Origin: Actinomadura mexicana | Lineage (GTDB): Bacteria > Actinomycetota > Actinomycetes > Streptosporangiales > Streptosporangiaceae | Length of the DNA: 64,000 nucleotides | Assembly (NCBI RefSeq): GCF_900188105.1 | Contig: NZ_FZNP01000003.1 | Span: forward strand, 124,001-188,000 | Direction: 5' to 3' | In this document: piece after piece, positions 42,821 to 50,268 of the stretch | Position numbering within the stretch: position 1 is the stretch's first letter | How the letters are laid out: the number at the start of each line of letters is the position of its first letter | Notes under the pieces: generated by a model | Seen by the model: only the letters and a program-made list of their open reading frames with translations | Databases searched by the model: none | What the model was told of the DNA's origin: nothing | Program-made: the position numbers and the translations under genes

Positions 42821-43969
42821 ATGAGCACCGTCGAACCGTTCCGCCTCGCCGTTCCGCAGGCCGACCTGGACGACCTGCAGGACCGGCTCGCCCGCACCCG
42901 GTGGGCCGACGAGCTGCCGGAGACGGAGGTGACCGACGGTGTCCGGCGGGGCCCGATCGCGCCCGGATGGGAGTACGGCGTCCCGTCGGCGTACGTGCGG
43001 CCGCTGGCCGAATACTGGCGCACCGGCTTCGACTGGCGCGCCCAGGAGGCCCGGATCAACGGGTACCCGCAGTTCACGACGGAGATCGACGGGCAGAACG
43101 TGCACTTCTTCCACGTGCGCTCGCCCGAGCCCGGCGCCGTCCCGCTGCTGCTCACCCACGGGTGGCCGAACACCTCCTTCGAGTACCTGGGCCTCATCGA
43201 CCGGCTCAGCGACCCCCGCGCGCACGGCGGTGACGCCGCCGACGCGTTCCACCTGGTGATCCCGACGATCCCGGGCTTCGGGCTCTCCGGGCCGACCACC
43301 CGCAAGGGCTGGAACGAGTACCGCGTGGCGCGGGCGTGGGCCGAGCTAATGAGGCGCCTGGACTACGACCGGTACGCCGTGCACGGCAACGACGGCGGCG
43401 CGATCGTCTCGCCGGTCCTCGGGCGGCTGGACCCCGACCGCGTGATCGGCGTGCACGTGAACCAGATCTTCTCCTTCCCGTCGGGCGACCCGGCCGAGTT
43501 CGCGGACCTGGCCCCCGCCGAGCTGGAGTACCTGGAGTTCCTGCAGGCGTTCGTCGGACACTCGGTGCACGACAAGGTCCAGCGGGCCCAGCCGCAGACG
43601 ATCGCGCACGCCCTGGCCGACTCGCCGGTCGGGCAGCTCGCCTGGAGCGGCCAGCTCTTCGGGGACGCGCTCACCCCCGACGAGGTGCTGACCAACGTCT
43701 CGCTCTACTGGTTCACCAACACCGCCGCGTCGGCGGCCCGCTTCTACTACGAGTGCGCCCTCACCGAGCCGGAGGCCGAGCCGACCACGGTCCCGATCGG
43801 CCTGGCGTCCTTCGTCAACGACTTCCGCCCCATCCGCAGGCTCGCCGAGCGCGACCACTCCAACATCGTGCACTGGAACGAGTTCGACCGGGGCGGCCAC
43901 TGGGCCGCCCACGATGCTCCCGACCTGCTCATCGAGGACATCCGCGAGTTCTTCCACAAGCTCCGTTGA
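42821..43969 (+). CDS. Epoxide hydrolase family protein (alpha/beta hydrolase)
   Basis: A 382-residue member of the epoxide hydrolase group of the alpha/beta-hydrolase fold. The N-terminal EHN domain (about 1-110: FRLAVPQADLDDLQDRLARTRW, then WRAQEARINGYPQFTTEIDG) precedes the hydrolase core. The oxyanion-hole motif is LLTHGWPNTSFEY, the nucleophile elbow is HGNDGGAIV (Asp), and the catalytic histidine is in DRGGHWAAHDAPDLLIEDI. It should hydrolyse epoxides to diols; the natural substrate is unknown. ATG 42821 has AGGGAGA with 3-nt spacing. It is convergent with lcp but separated by hairpins. Confidence 0.9.
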   Translation: MSTVEPFRLAVPQADLDDLQDRLARTRWADELPETEVTDGVRRGPIAPGWEYGVPSAYVRPLAEYWRTGFDWRAQEARINGYPQFTTEIDGQNVHFFHVRSPEPGAVPLLLTHGWPNTSFEYLGLIDRLSDPRAHGGDAADAFHLVIPTIPGFGLSGPTTRKGWNEYRVARAWAELMRRLDYDRYAVHGNDGGAIVSPVLGRLDPDRVIGVHVNQIFSFPSGDPAEFADLAPAELEYLEFLQAFVGHSVHDKVQRAQPQTIAHALADSPVGQLAWSGQLFGDALTPDEVLTNVSLYWFTNTAASAARFYYECALTEPEAEPTTVPIGLASFVNDFRPIRRLAERDHSNIVHWNEFDRGGHWAAHDAPDLLIEDIREFFHKLR

Positions 43970-44303
43970 CGGGGGCGCCCCGAGAGGACGCGCAGGCGTC
44001 GGGGTTCCCGGCGGCGGGCCGCGCGGCCCGCCGAAGGGGGCGTCCGCGCCCAGTCGGTCAGCCCCGCCGTGTTCGAGCGGGAGCCGGGTGGCGACGCAGC
44101 CGTGGGGCACGGGTTGTGCAGGGCGGTGGTCCTCACCGCGGCGAACGCGGTCCTCGATACGGTGCCCGCCCCGTCCGGAGCGACGCTCTCGGCCGATCGT
44201 CGTTCGCCCGATGACACCGACGGGCGGGCCCGCCTTCGGCGGACCTGCCCGTCGGTGGTCTGTCGTCGAACCGCATGGGGTCCGTGGGGCGGGACCGGTG
44301 TGA
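43970..44303. other. Convergent intergenic region with palindromes
   Basis: The gap between the epoxide hydrolase and lcp genes holds no convincing gene. GGCGGGCCGC/GCGGCCCGCC forms a perfect 20-bp palindrome at 44013-44032. A longer hairpin lies at 44215-44257. Confidence 0.5.
44215..44257 (-). terminator. Compound hairpin downstream of lcp
   Basis: Arms CACCGACGGGC (44215-44225) and GCCCGTCGGTG (44247-44257) pair perfectly. Inside, CCGCC and GGCGG form a second short stem around TTC. It lies 47 bp past the lcp stop on the minus strand and probably ends that transcript. Confidence 0.5.
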
Positions 44304-45545
44304 TCAGGTGTTCGGGTTGTTGCCGGTGGGGATCTGGATGCTGATCGGGAGGTTGCCCCCGGACAGGAAGAGCAGCGTCCCCAGGCGGATGATCTCGTCG
44401 AAGGCCCAGTAGATCTGGAGCAGGCCGGGGGGAGCGTCCGTGATCTTGAGCAGGCCCTCCTTGATGGCGACGAAGGTCGGCCAGAAGGCCTGGAAGGCCG
44501 GGTCCCACACCGGTTCGCGCGGGATCCGCAGCCAGCCGCAGATCTGGTCGCCGAGCATGTAGCGGGTGAGCGCGCCGAGGATGTGCGTGGTGAGGATGCC
44601 GCCGTCGATCGTGACGCCGAGGTGGAGCAGGATGTCGGCCAGCTTGACGCCCTCGGGCGTGGAGGCGAGGACCGGGTCGAGGACCTGCGCGGCCTGGGCG
44701 TTCGCCTCGTCCCACGAGTTGGGGATGTACTCGTCCAGGATGCCCAGCATGTGCGCGGTCAGCTGCCAGGAGTGCAGGAACGCCGTGGACTCGTCGGCGG
44801 GGATCGGCACCTTCCACCTGGTGAGCTGCTTCATGACCGTGGTGGGCAGGCTGTGCCAGGTGACCATCATGTCCGCCTGGCTGATCGGGATCTGCTCGTC
44901 GGCCACCTGGTCCCAGTTCGGGGACTGGGGCAGCAGGTGGCGCACGCCGGCATGGGCCAGCCGCGTCTTGACGCAGGTGACGATCATCTCGCCGTCGGGC
45001 TGGAACGCGTTCCTGGTGCCGATGTCGTAGCCGAGCTTGGCGGTCTTGGTGATGCGGTCCCTCATGTCCGCACCGCCCTTGGAGTAGTAGACCGCGCGCG
45101 CCTCGTGGGGGATGACCGTGCTCATCATCCCGCTGGCGAAGCCGTAGCTGACGCCGAGGTAGGTGCCCCGCTTCTGGTTGAACTTGTACGCCGTGGCGAG
45201 TTTCGCCTGGTCGGCCCATGAGGGCAGTTGGCGGGCCTTCTCGATGAACTGCTTCAGGTCCGCAGGGAGCCCGGCCGGCAGCGCCTGGCCGTTCTTGGTC
45301 CAGCTCTTGAGCAGCCTGTTGACCTTGGGGACGTCGCCCCGGTCGATCAGCGAGGCGACCAGCGGATCGGCCTCCTCGTCCCAGACCCACCGCGGGTCGA
45401 CGCCCTTCCCGGCGCCCACGACCGATCCCTTGGGCGACCACGTCCACAGCGGCCTGGCCTGCGCGGGCGTCGCGACGCTCAGTGCACCGAGCGCCCCGAG
45501 CACCCCGCCCGTCATCAGCACGTTGCGCCTGCTGGGCTGTTCCAT
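44304..45545 (-). CDS. lcp: Latex-clearing protein, rubber oxygenase (DUF2236)
   Basis: A 413-residue secreted b-type haem dioxygenase that cleaves cis-1,4-polyisoprene into aldehyde/ketone-ended oligomers. A twin-arginine signal (SRRNVLM, residues 5-11) ends near ATPAQA (residue 30). Residues known to matter in Lcp of Streptomyces K30 are all present with the same numbering: Glu148, Arg164, Lys167, Thr168 (EARAVYYSKGG, then RDRITKTAKLGYDIG) and haem ligand His198 (KTRLAHAGVRHLL). ATG 45545 has GGGAAAGG just upstream. Divergent from a TetR gene that probably controls it; a dyad lies in the shared promoter region. No oxiAB-type genes for downstream oxidation are in the window. Confidence 0.95.
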   Translation of the reverse strand: MEQPSRRNVLMTGGVLGALGALSVATPAQARPLWTWSPKGSVVGAGKGVDPRWVWDEEADPLVASLIDRGDVPKVNRLLKSWTKNGQALPAGLPADLKQFIEKARQLPSWADQAKLATAYKFNQKRGTYLGVSYGFASGMMSTVIPHEARAVYYSKGGADMRDRITKTAKLGYDIGTRNAFQPDGEMIVTCVKTRLAHAGVRHLLPQSPNWDQVADEQIPISQADMMVTWHSLPTTVMKQLTRWKVPIPADESTAFLHSWQLTAHMLGILDEYIPNSWDEANAQAAQVLDPVLASTPEGVKLADILLHLGVTIDGGILTTHILGALTRYMLGDQICGWLRIPREPVWDPAFQAFWPTFVAIKEGLLKITDAPPGLLQIYWAFDEIIRLGTLLFLSGGNLPISIQIPTGNNPNT

Positions 45546-45584
45546 GCCTTTCCCTCCTCGGGCCGACAGCGACTCCTGGTACGA

Positions 45585-45611
45585 TGAAACACGTCGTGCT
45601 TCCGTGTATCA
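45585..45611. promoter_or_regulatory. Candidate TetR operator in the lcp/tetR intergenic region
   Basis: TGAAACACG (45585-45593) and CGTGTATCA (45603-45611) form an inverted repeat with one mismatch in nine and a 9-bp spacer. It lies 40 bp upstream of lcp and about 100 bp upstream of the divergent tetR start, a position where binding could block both promoters. Confidence 0.5.
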
Positions 45612-45709
45612 GGGTCTGGCATCATGAGAGCACACTGTGGCGTCGGTCACAAGGCCCTTCGTGACGTACATGGACGATTCGGGCAGAATCGGTGTCTCGG
45701 GAGGGGATC

Positions 45710-46399
45710 GTGGAACCTGTGCTGTCGTTCCTCATGACGTCGTCGGACTCGGGGTCGCTGCTGGACAGCGTGTACGTCGAGGCCGTCGAACAGGTCGACG
45801 ACGTGGACGAGGCCCGTTCGCGCATCCTCGACGCTGCCTACGCGCAGTTCTGCCGGATGGGCATCCAGCGCTCCACGATGGACGACGTGGCCCGCCGGGC
45901 CGGCGTCTCGCGGATCACCGTCTACCGGCGGTTCGCCACGAAGGACGTCCTGGTGGAGCAGGTGGTGCGGCGGGAGTTCCGCCGCTACTTCGACCGGTTC
46001 CTCATCGACGTCCAGCAGGCCGAGACGGCCGCCGACCGGGTCGTCCACGGTTTCGTGAGCTCGCTGCGCGCCATCCGCCGCAACCCCCTGATCGGCGGCC
46101 TGATCGCCACGGAACCGGACCTGCTCCTGCCCTCCCTGACGGGCGACGGGGGCCGGACCCTGGCCACCGTGCGGCGCTTCGTCGCCGACCAGCTCCGCCG
46201 CGAGCAGCGCGCGGGCAACGTGTCGAGCGACCTGGACACCGACTTCGTGGCCGAGATGATGGTCCGCATCTCGGGCTCGCTCCTGGCGGTCCCCAGCCAC
46301 ATCATCGACGTGGACGACGACACCCAACTGGCCGCCCTGGCCCACCGCTTCCTGGTCCCCATGCTGGAACCCCGAACCCCCCGCCTGGACCACCCCTGA
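45710..46399 (+). CDS. TetR family regulator, probable lcp regulator
   Basis: A 229-residue TetR-type regulator. The DNA-binding domain is at about 30-75 (RILDAAYAQFCRMGIQRSTMDDVARRAGVSRITVYRRFATKDVLVEQV), with a preceding acidic segment. The ligand domain is of the common TetR_C type. Related regulators adjacent to lcp in other rubber-degrading actinomycetes repress lcp, so repression relieved by rubber breakdown products is plausible. GTG 45710 follows GGAGGGG with 4-nt spacing and is preferred to GTG 45692. Confidence 0.88.
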   Translation: MEPVLSFLMTSSDSGSLLDSVYVEAVEQVDDVDEARSRILDAAYAQFCRMGIQRSTMDDVARRAGVSRITVYRRFATKDVLVEQVVRREFRRYFDRFLIDVQQAETAADRVVHGFVSSLRAIRRNPLIGGLIATEPDLLLPSLTGDGGRTLATVRRFVADQLRREQRAGNVSSDLDTDFVAEMMVRISGSLLAVPSHIIDVDDDTQLAALAHRFLVPMLEPRTPRLDHP

Positions 46400-46550
46400 C
46401 CCGCTCCCTGGGCGGAAGAGGCAACCGCACTAGGGCATGGGGCGAACCGAGTCGCCTCCAATAGCGGAGCACACCTTGCCCCCGCAGCCTTTTCGGGTCT
46501 AGACGCCGAGGCTCCCGCATTGAGCGGGCCGCCTGCGCAACGGCCCTTCG
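46400..46550. other. Short gap before the repeat array
   Basis: No gene seen. A small hairpin CCCGC-ATTGA-GCGGG lies at 46514-46528. The segment 46420-46500 is less GC-rich than flanking genes. Confidence 0.4.
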
Positions 46551-46922
46551 ATGGCGCCGGGCAGGGCATTGACGACCTTTAGGTCGCCGCTCGAGTACAG
46601 CGCCCCGCTGTCACTCATCGAGGTCGACTTCACCGTGGTGGAGTCGATCGTGGTGGAGTTCACCGTGGTGCGGATCCCCATGCTGGACCTCTTCACGATG
46701 CGCGTCATCGTGGAGGAGTTCATCGTGGTGCGCGTCACCGTGGTGAGGTACGTCGTGGTGCTCGTCACCGTGGTGCGGGTCACCGTGCTGCGGATCACCG
46801 TCGTGGAGTACACGCTGGTGGGCTGCATCGTCGTGAAGTCCACGCTGGTGGGCTACATCGTGCTGGACTACATCCCGATGGAGTACATCGTGCTGGTCTC
46901 CGCGAGGGAGTGGTGGGTGTGA
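46551..46922 (+). CDS. Possible Val-rich pentapeptide-repeat ORF, 123 aa
   Basis: From ATG 46551 the frame gives 26 ordinary residues, then 18 imperfect five-residue units of the form aromatic/aliphatic-T/I-V-V-charged (for example FTVVE, FIVVR, VTVLR, YIVLD), ending SAREWWV. Within the repeats every third codon position is G or C, and GC by position follows 3 > 1 > 2 as in real genes here. There is no Shine-Dalgarno and no recognisable family. The minus strand has an overlapping frame (46499-46843) with Thr-rich pentapeptides and the same wobble positions, but it is broken by TAG codons within the array. Either reading, or none, may be expressed. Confidence 0.3.
   Translation: MAPGRALTTFRSPLEYSAPLSLIEVDFTVVESIVVEFTVVRIPMLDLFTMRVIVEEFIVVRVTVVRYVVVLVTVVRVTVLRITVVEYTLVGCIVVKSTLVGYIVLDYIPMEYIVLVSAREWWV
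46629..46898. repeat. 15-bp-period imperfect tandem repeat, 18 units
   Basis: Exactly 270 bp consist of 18 diverged 15-bp units around the core A-T/C-C-G-T-G-G/C-T-G. No unit is lost or gained in phase, so the period stays a multiple of three throughout. Divergence is mostly in codon positions 1 and 2 of the plus-strand frame. Confidence 0.85.
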
Positions 46923-46973
46923 CGACCGCGCCTTAGGCCCCGGCCTGCGCGGCTCCACCTGAGGGATGCTCGA

Positions 46974-47005
46974 GAAGAAGGCGCCGCCATGGCGCCGGCT
47001 TCTTC
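46974..47005. terminator. Hairpin downstream of the repeat array
   Basis: GAAGAAGGCGCC (46974-46985) pairs with GGCGCC plus CTTCTTC (46991-47005) with a 3-nt bulge. It follows the plus-strand repeat ORF by about 50 bp. Confidence 0.45.
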
Positions 47006-47120
47006 GGCCCCGGTGTGAAACCGGAGGTCGACCGCGACAAATCATCGGCTCGGCCATGCGCCTTGCAGGCTAAGTCGATTTCCACTTGGAGCGCGCCGTC
47101 CTGCATTGGTGCGCTTTCAC

Positions 47121-47156
47121 AAGGCGGCCCTTCTCCTTCTGGAGGAGGGCCGCTTT
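47121..47156. terminator. Long hairpin with T-rich flank
   Basis: GCGGCCCT-T-CTCC (47124-47136) pairs with GGAG-G-AGGGCCGC (47141-47153) with a single mismatch, extended by A-T pairs. The following TTT suggests plus-strand termination, though no plus gene ends close by other than the repeat ORF. Confidence 0.5.
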
Positions 47157-47283
47157 CGTCGGGAGGTGACCGTGCGACATCGGATCGCTGACACACCGGT
47201 GGACGATTGAGCGGCACCCTGGGGACGCCTCGGGCGCGGCGCACCGCGCCGAGCCGCGTCCCTCCCCGTACCCGCAGGGACCA

Positions 47284-47327
47284 CAAAGGCCCCTGACCGG
47301 CGCTTCACGCTGGTCAAAGGCCTTTGG
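47284..47327 (-). terminator. Hairpin downstream of tRNA-Arg
   Basis: CAAAGGCC and GGCCTTTG form the outer arms around a second stem, GACCGGCG with CGCTGGTC. It lies about 15 bp beyond the tRNA 3' end on the minus strand. Confidence 0.5.
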
Positions 47328-47341
47328 GCAGGGCTGGAGGG

Positions 47342-47414
47342 CGCCTCCGGCAGGATTCGAACCTGCGGCACCCGCTTTAGGAGAGCGGTGCTCTATCCCC
47401 TGAGCTACGGAGGC
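47342..47414 (-). tRNA. tRNA-Arg (anticodon CCT)
   Basis: Read on the minus strand, the 73-nt cloverleaf is complete: acceptor stem GCCTCCG/CGGAGGC, D-arm GCTC/GAGC, anticodon stem CCGCT/AGCGG with loop CTCCTAA, variable loop of 5 nt, T-arm GCAGG/CCTGC with loop TTCGAAT, and discriminator G. The anticodon CCT decodes AGG, a rare codon in this genome. CCA is not encoded. tRNA-Arg(CCT) genes often serve as integration sites, but I see no repeated 3' end or integrase in the window. Confidence 0.96.
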
Positions 47415-47543
47415 ATGTCGTCGCTCGCGGTAGAGCGTAGCGGACGGCACCTACAGGGTAGGGGAAGGGAAGCGGTGGGCGCTCCCTGTTATGCGCGCCG
47501 GGCTCTAGGCCGAGCGGGCGCGGTGTGGGTACGCTTCCGTCCC

Positions 47544-47981
47544 GTGACGGGACGGCATCGTGGGCAGCCGAAGGACCGGGACGCCGAGGACGCGGTGGGC
47601 GAGGACTCGCCGCGCGGCAGGCGGATCATGGTCGTCGCCGCGGCGTTCGCGGTGCCCGTGCTGGTGGCGTCGGTGATCGCGTTCGGGCTGCGGGACGAGC
47701 CCGTGCGGGAGAGGCCGGAGTCGGCGGGCGGGTCCGCGCGGAGCGTGGCGCCGGCGGCGCCGGAGGGCGAGCCGACGTTCGGGACGTACGTGCCGCCGGA
47801 GGCGGAGCCGCAAGTGGCGACCAAGCCGCCGAAGCGGGCGCCGAGACCGGTGGTGACGCCGCGGAAGAGGACGCCCACGCCGGCGCCTTCGCCGTCCGTG
47901 CGGGAGCGGCGACCATGCCCCGCGGGCTGGGAGGACGTCTGGTGGATGCGCCGGTGGTGCGAACATCACCGAAGTCGCTGA
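47544..47981 (+). CDS. Hypothetical membrane-anchored protein
   Basis: A 145-residue protein with an acidic N-terminus (about residues 1-28), one membrane helix (about 29-49: IMVVAAAFAVPVLVASVIAFGL) and a Pro/Ala/Glu/Arg-rich outer region ending in a short Cys/Trp segment (CPAGWEDVWWMRRWCEHH). I recognise no family. The start is uncertain: GTG 47544 or GTG 47523, neither with a clear Shine-Dalgarno. TACGCT about 10 nt upstream of GTG 47544 could be a -10 box of a leaderless transcript. It faces away from tRNA-Arg. Confidence 0.65.
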   Translation: MTGRHRGQPKDRDAEDAVGEDSPRGRRIMVVAAAFAVPVLVASVIAFGLRDEPVRERPESAGGSARSVAPAAPEGEPTFGTYVPPEAEPQVATKPPKRAPRPVVTPRKRTPTPAPSPSVRERRPCPAGWEDVWWMRRWCEHHRSR

Positions 47982-48063
47982 ACCGGTTACGGACAGGTCG
48001 TCGTAGAACCTGTAGTAGCGTCTTGGCGCTGTTCCGCTTTTGGGCATCAGGAGGAAAACCACC

Positions 48064-49101
48064 GTGCCGAACCCCCGGTCGGCGGCGCTGACCGCGGTCT
48101 TCCTGGTGATGACGACGCTCTCACCGCACGGCGCCGCGAACGCGGCCGCGGGGGCCGACTCTCTCGAGTCGCTGCGCCGCGAGGCATCGAAGGCGCGCAC
48201 CGAGTTGGAGAAGGCCACGAGAAAGATGGAGACCCGGAAGAAGGACCTGGCCGGGTCGCAGGTGAAGCTGCGCGCCACGCTGAAGGACCTCGCCGGGGCC
48301 GAGGCGGAGCTGAACCGGATACGCGAGCCGCTGGCCAGGCTCGCGAACACCTCCTACCAGCAGAGCGGCGCGACCGGCTCCATGGCGATCTTCGGCGGCG
48401 GCGACCCGAGCACGGCGCTGCGGTCGACGGCGGACGTGACGCTCATGGCGACGTCGCAGCAGGCGCTGGTGGACCGTGCCGACGAGTTGCAGGACCGGCG
48501 GCAGCGGCTCGCCTCCACGGCCCAGGAGCTGCAGTCGCGCAACGCGGTCGAGCAGACCCGCCTCCAGCAGGAGGTGGACGGGTTGAAGAACCGGTCGGCG
48601 CAGCTGACCAAGCAGCTCAACGCGATGCTCGACAAGCTGGCGGTGACGCGGCAGAAGCGGCTCGAACTCGGGTGCGACAGGTCTCTGGCGAAGGATGCGA
48701 AGAAGTTCCCCAACGGGCTCATCCCGTCGAAGTACCTGTGCCCTCTGCCGCAGAAGAACGGGCACATGCTGCGGGCGGACGCGGCGCTCGCCTTCTACAA
48801 GCTGAACGAGGCGTACAAGCGCGGTTTCGGCCGCGACATGTGCGTGACGGACGCCTATCGGAGCCTGTCCGAGCAGCATCGTGTCTACGCGCAGCGGCCC
48901 GGCTTCGCGGCCGTCCCCGGGACGAGCAACCACGGCAAGGGGCAGGCACTCGACCTGTGCGGCGGTGTGCAGAGCTCGGGTTCCGTCCAGTTCAACTGGA
49001 TGGAGGCCCACGCCGGGAAGTACGGATGGATCCACCCGGCCTGGGCCTACAGCAACCCGTTCGAGCCCTGGCACTGGGAGTTCGGGACGGAGAACGGGTG
49101 A
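48064..49101 (+). CDS. Secreted D-Ala-D-Ala carboxypeptidase, VanY/M15 family, with coiled coil
   Basis: A 345-residue exported peptidase. A signal peptide (about 1-30, ending AANAAA) is followed by a long coiled coil (about 35-205) rich in Leu/Glu/Lys/Arg, then the zinc-dependent M15B domain. Catalytic and metal residues are visible in TSNHGKGQALDLCG (His, Asp) and EPWHWEF (Glu, His). It should trim peptidoglycan stem peptides. The coiled coil resembles FtsEX/PcsB-type regulatory arms, suggesting interaction with another wall protein. GTG 48064 follows AGGAGG with 9-nt spacing. Confidence 0.9.
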   Translation: MPNPRSAALTAVFLVMTTLSPHGAANAAAGADSLESLRREASKARTELEKATRKMETRKKDLAGSQVKLRATLKDLAGAEAELNRIREPLARLANTSYQQSGATGSMAIFGGGDPSTALRSTADVTLMATSQQALVDRADELQDRRQRLASTAQELQSRNAVEQTRLQQEVDGLKNRSAQLTKQLNAMLDKLAVTRQKRLELGCDRSLAKDAKKFPNGLIPSKYLCPLPQKNGHMLRADAALAFYKLNEAYKRGFGRDMCVTDAYRSLSEQHRVYAQRPGFAAVPGTSNHGKGQALDLCGGVQSSGSVQFNWMEAHAGKYGWIHPAWAYSNPFEPWHWEFGTENG

Positions 49102-49117
49102 GCCGGGCCTCCCGGCG

Positions 49118-49537
49118 TCAGCGGGAGTACGGCACCTCGTCGGCGGGGACGACCTCCGCGGTGCAGTAGCGGCAGCGGCGGGCCTTCACCGGGATGTCGC
49201 TGAGGCACTGCGGGCACTCGCGCTCGGCGGCCTCCTTGCCGCGGTCCATCCGCTCGATCAGCTTGGTCGTCGGGAGCACGACCAGGAAGTAGACGATCAC
49301 GGCCGTGACGCAGAACGCGATCGCCGAGGTCACGAAGATCCCGTACGGGAACGTGGTGCCGTCGATGGTGACGGCCAGGCGCGTGTAGTCGGGCTTGCCG
49401 CCGATGAGCGCGATCAACGGGGTGATGAAGGAGCTCGCGAAGTCCTTCACGAGCCCGGCGAACGCCGCTCCGACGACGAACGCCACCGCGAGTTCGACCA
49501 GGTTCCCGCGGAAGAGGAACTTCTTGAATCCGCTCAT
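49118..49537 (-). CDS. mscL: Large-conductance mechanosensitive channel with C-terminal zinc ribbon
   Basis: A 139-residue MscL-type channel that opens when membrane tension rises on hypo-osmotic shock. It begins MSGFKKFLFRGNLVELAVAFVVGAAFAGLVKDF, the conserved N-terminal helix and pore-lining helix; the second helix is FVTSAIAFCVTAVIVYFLVVLP. After it, instead of the usual amphipathic bundle only, there is a zinc-ribbon-like CPQC-(10)-CRYC segment (about 113-130). ATG 49537 begins exactly at the conserved domain. Confidence 0.92.
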   Translation of the reverse strand: MSGFKKFLFRGNLVELAVAFVVGAAFAGLVKDFASSFITPLIALIGGKPDYTRLAVTIDGTTFPYGIFVTSAIAFCVTAVIVYFLVVLPTTKLIERMDRGKEAAERECPQCLSDIPVKARRCRYCTAEVVPADEVPYSR

Positions 49538-49653
49538 GCCGGCTCCAGGGCTGTCGGGGGTCGCGCCCCTGGCTGTCGGGGCGCCTGAAACGGCTACGGA
49601 TCGTAATGAAGTCATCCATGATTCGCCAAGTCGCCCACCTCACACCGCCCCGG

Positions 49654-50268
49654 TCAGGGTGCGGTGATCGTCAGCGCCAGGGGGGTGCCGGCGCCGGCCA
49701 GGGCCACGGCCTGGGGGCGGTCGGTCGCGAGGACGACCAGGGCGCCGCCTTGGCCGGCGTTCTCGTCCGGAGGCGGGATCGCTATGACCGGTATTTCGGA
49801 AACCACCACGCGGGCGGCGTTCCAGCGGGGGCGCGGGCCGTTCGCGGGGGCGGCCTCGGACGGGACGGTCAGGACGTCCACGCGGTCGCCGGGGTGGACG
49901 AGGCGGGCGGTGCCCGCGTCGGCCAGGCGGACCGGCGTGGCGACCGTGCCGGGGCCGTAGCCGCGCAGGAGCCCGGCGCCGACGACGCGGGCGTCGGTGA
50001 GGGGTTCGCCGCGGCGCATGGGGCCGGCGAGCACGCGGCCGGCGCCGCCCGTGCGGAGCGCGCCCGCCGGGACGGCGGCCGGCGGCAGGTCGAGGCGGCG
50101 CAGGTCGGACGGGCCGAGGGGCGTTCCCGCGGGGAGATCGCGGGCGGCGGCGAGGACGCGGACGGACGGCGGCGGGCCGGGACGCAGTGCGAGGAGCGCC
50201 AGGCCCGCGGCGGCCGCGGCGAACAGCGCCGCCAGCGGCCGCCGCAGGCGGGATAAGCGGGCGCTCAC
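49654..50268 (-). CDS. SAF-domain membrane protein (CpaB/RcpC-like)
   Basis: A 204-residue protein with an N-terminal membrane anchor (about 10-28: PLAALFAAAAAGLALLAL) and a SAF domain (about 36-98: VRVLAAARDLPAGTPLGPSDLRRLDLP...GRVLAGPMRRGEPLTDARV), as in the CpaB/RcpC proteins of Flp/Tad pilus assembly, followed by a VHPGDRVDVLTV segment. No other tad genes are present, so a pilus role is uncertain. GTG 50268 overlaps the MTA phosphorylase stop by GTGA, so it is translated by coupling to that gene. Confidence 0.82.
   Translation of the reverse strand: MSARLSRLRRPLAALFAAAAAGLALLALRPGPPPSVRVLAAARDLPAGTPLGPSDLRRLDLPPAAVPAGALRTGGAGRVLAGPMRRGEPLTDARVVGAGLLRGYGPGTVATPVRLADAGTARLVHPGDRVDVLTVPSEAAPANGPRPRWNAARVVVSEIPVIAIPPPDENAGQGGALVVLATDRPQAVALAGAGTPLALTITAP

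Noticed and set aside
44013..44032. Perfect 20-bp palindrome after the epoxide hydrolase gene
   Set aside because: Not listed as a terminator because it has no loop and no T-rich tail; a GC-only palindrome of this kind can arise readily in such DNA.
46611..47057. His/Asp-rich minus-strand frame across the 15-bp repeats
   Set aside because: Its third codon positions are not GC-biased, contrary to all real genes in the window; it is a by-product of the repeat.
47342..47414. tRNA-Arg(CCT) as the integration site of a mobile element
   Set aside because: No integrase, no duplicated tRNA 3' end and no shift in gene style on either side within the window.
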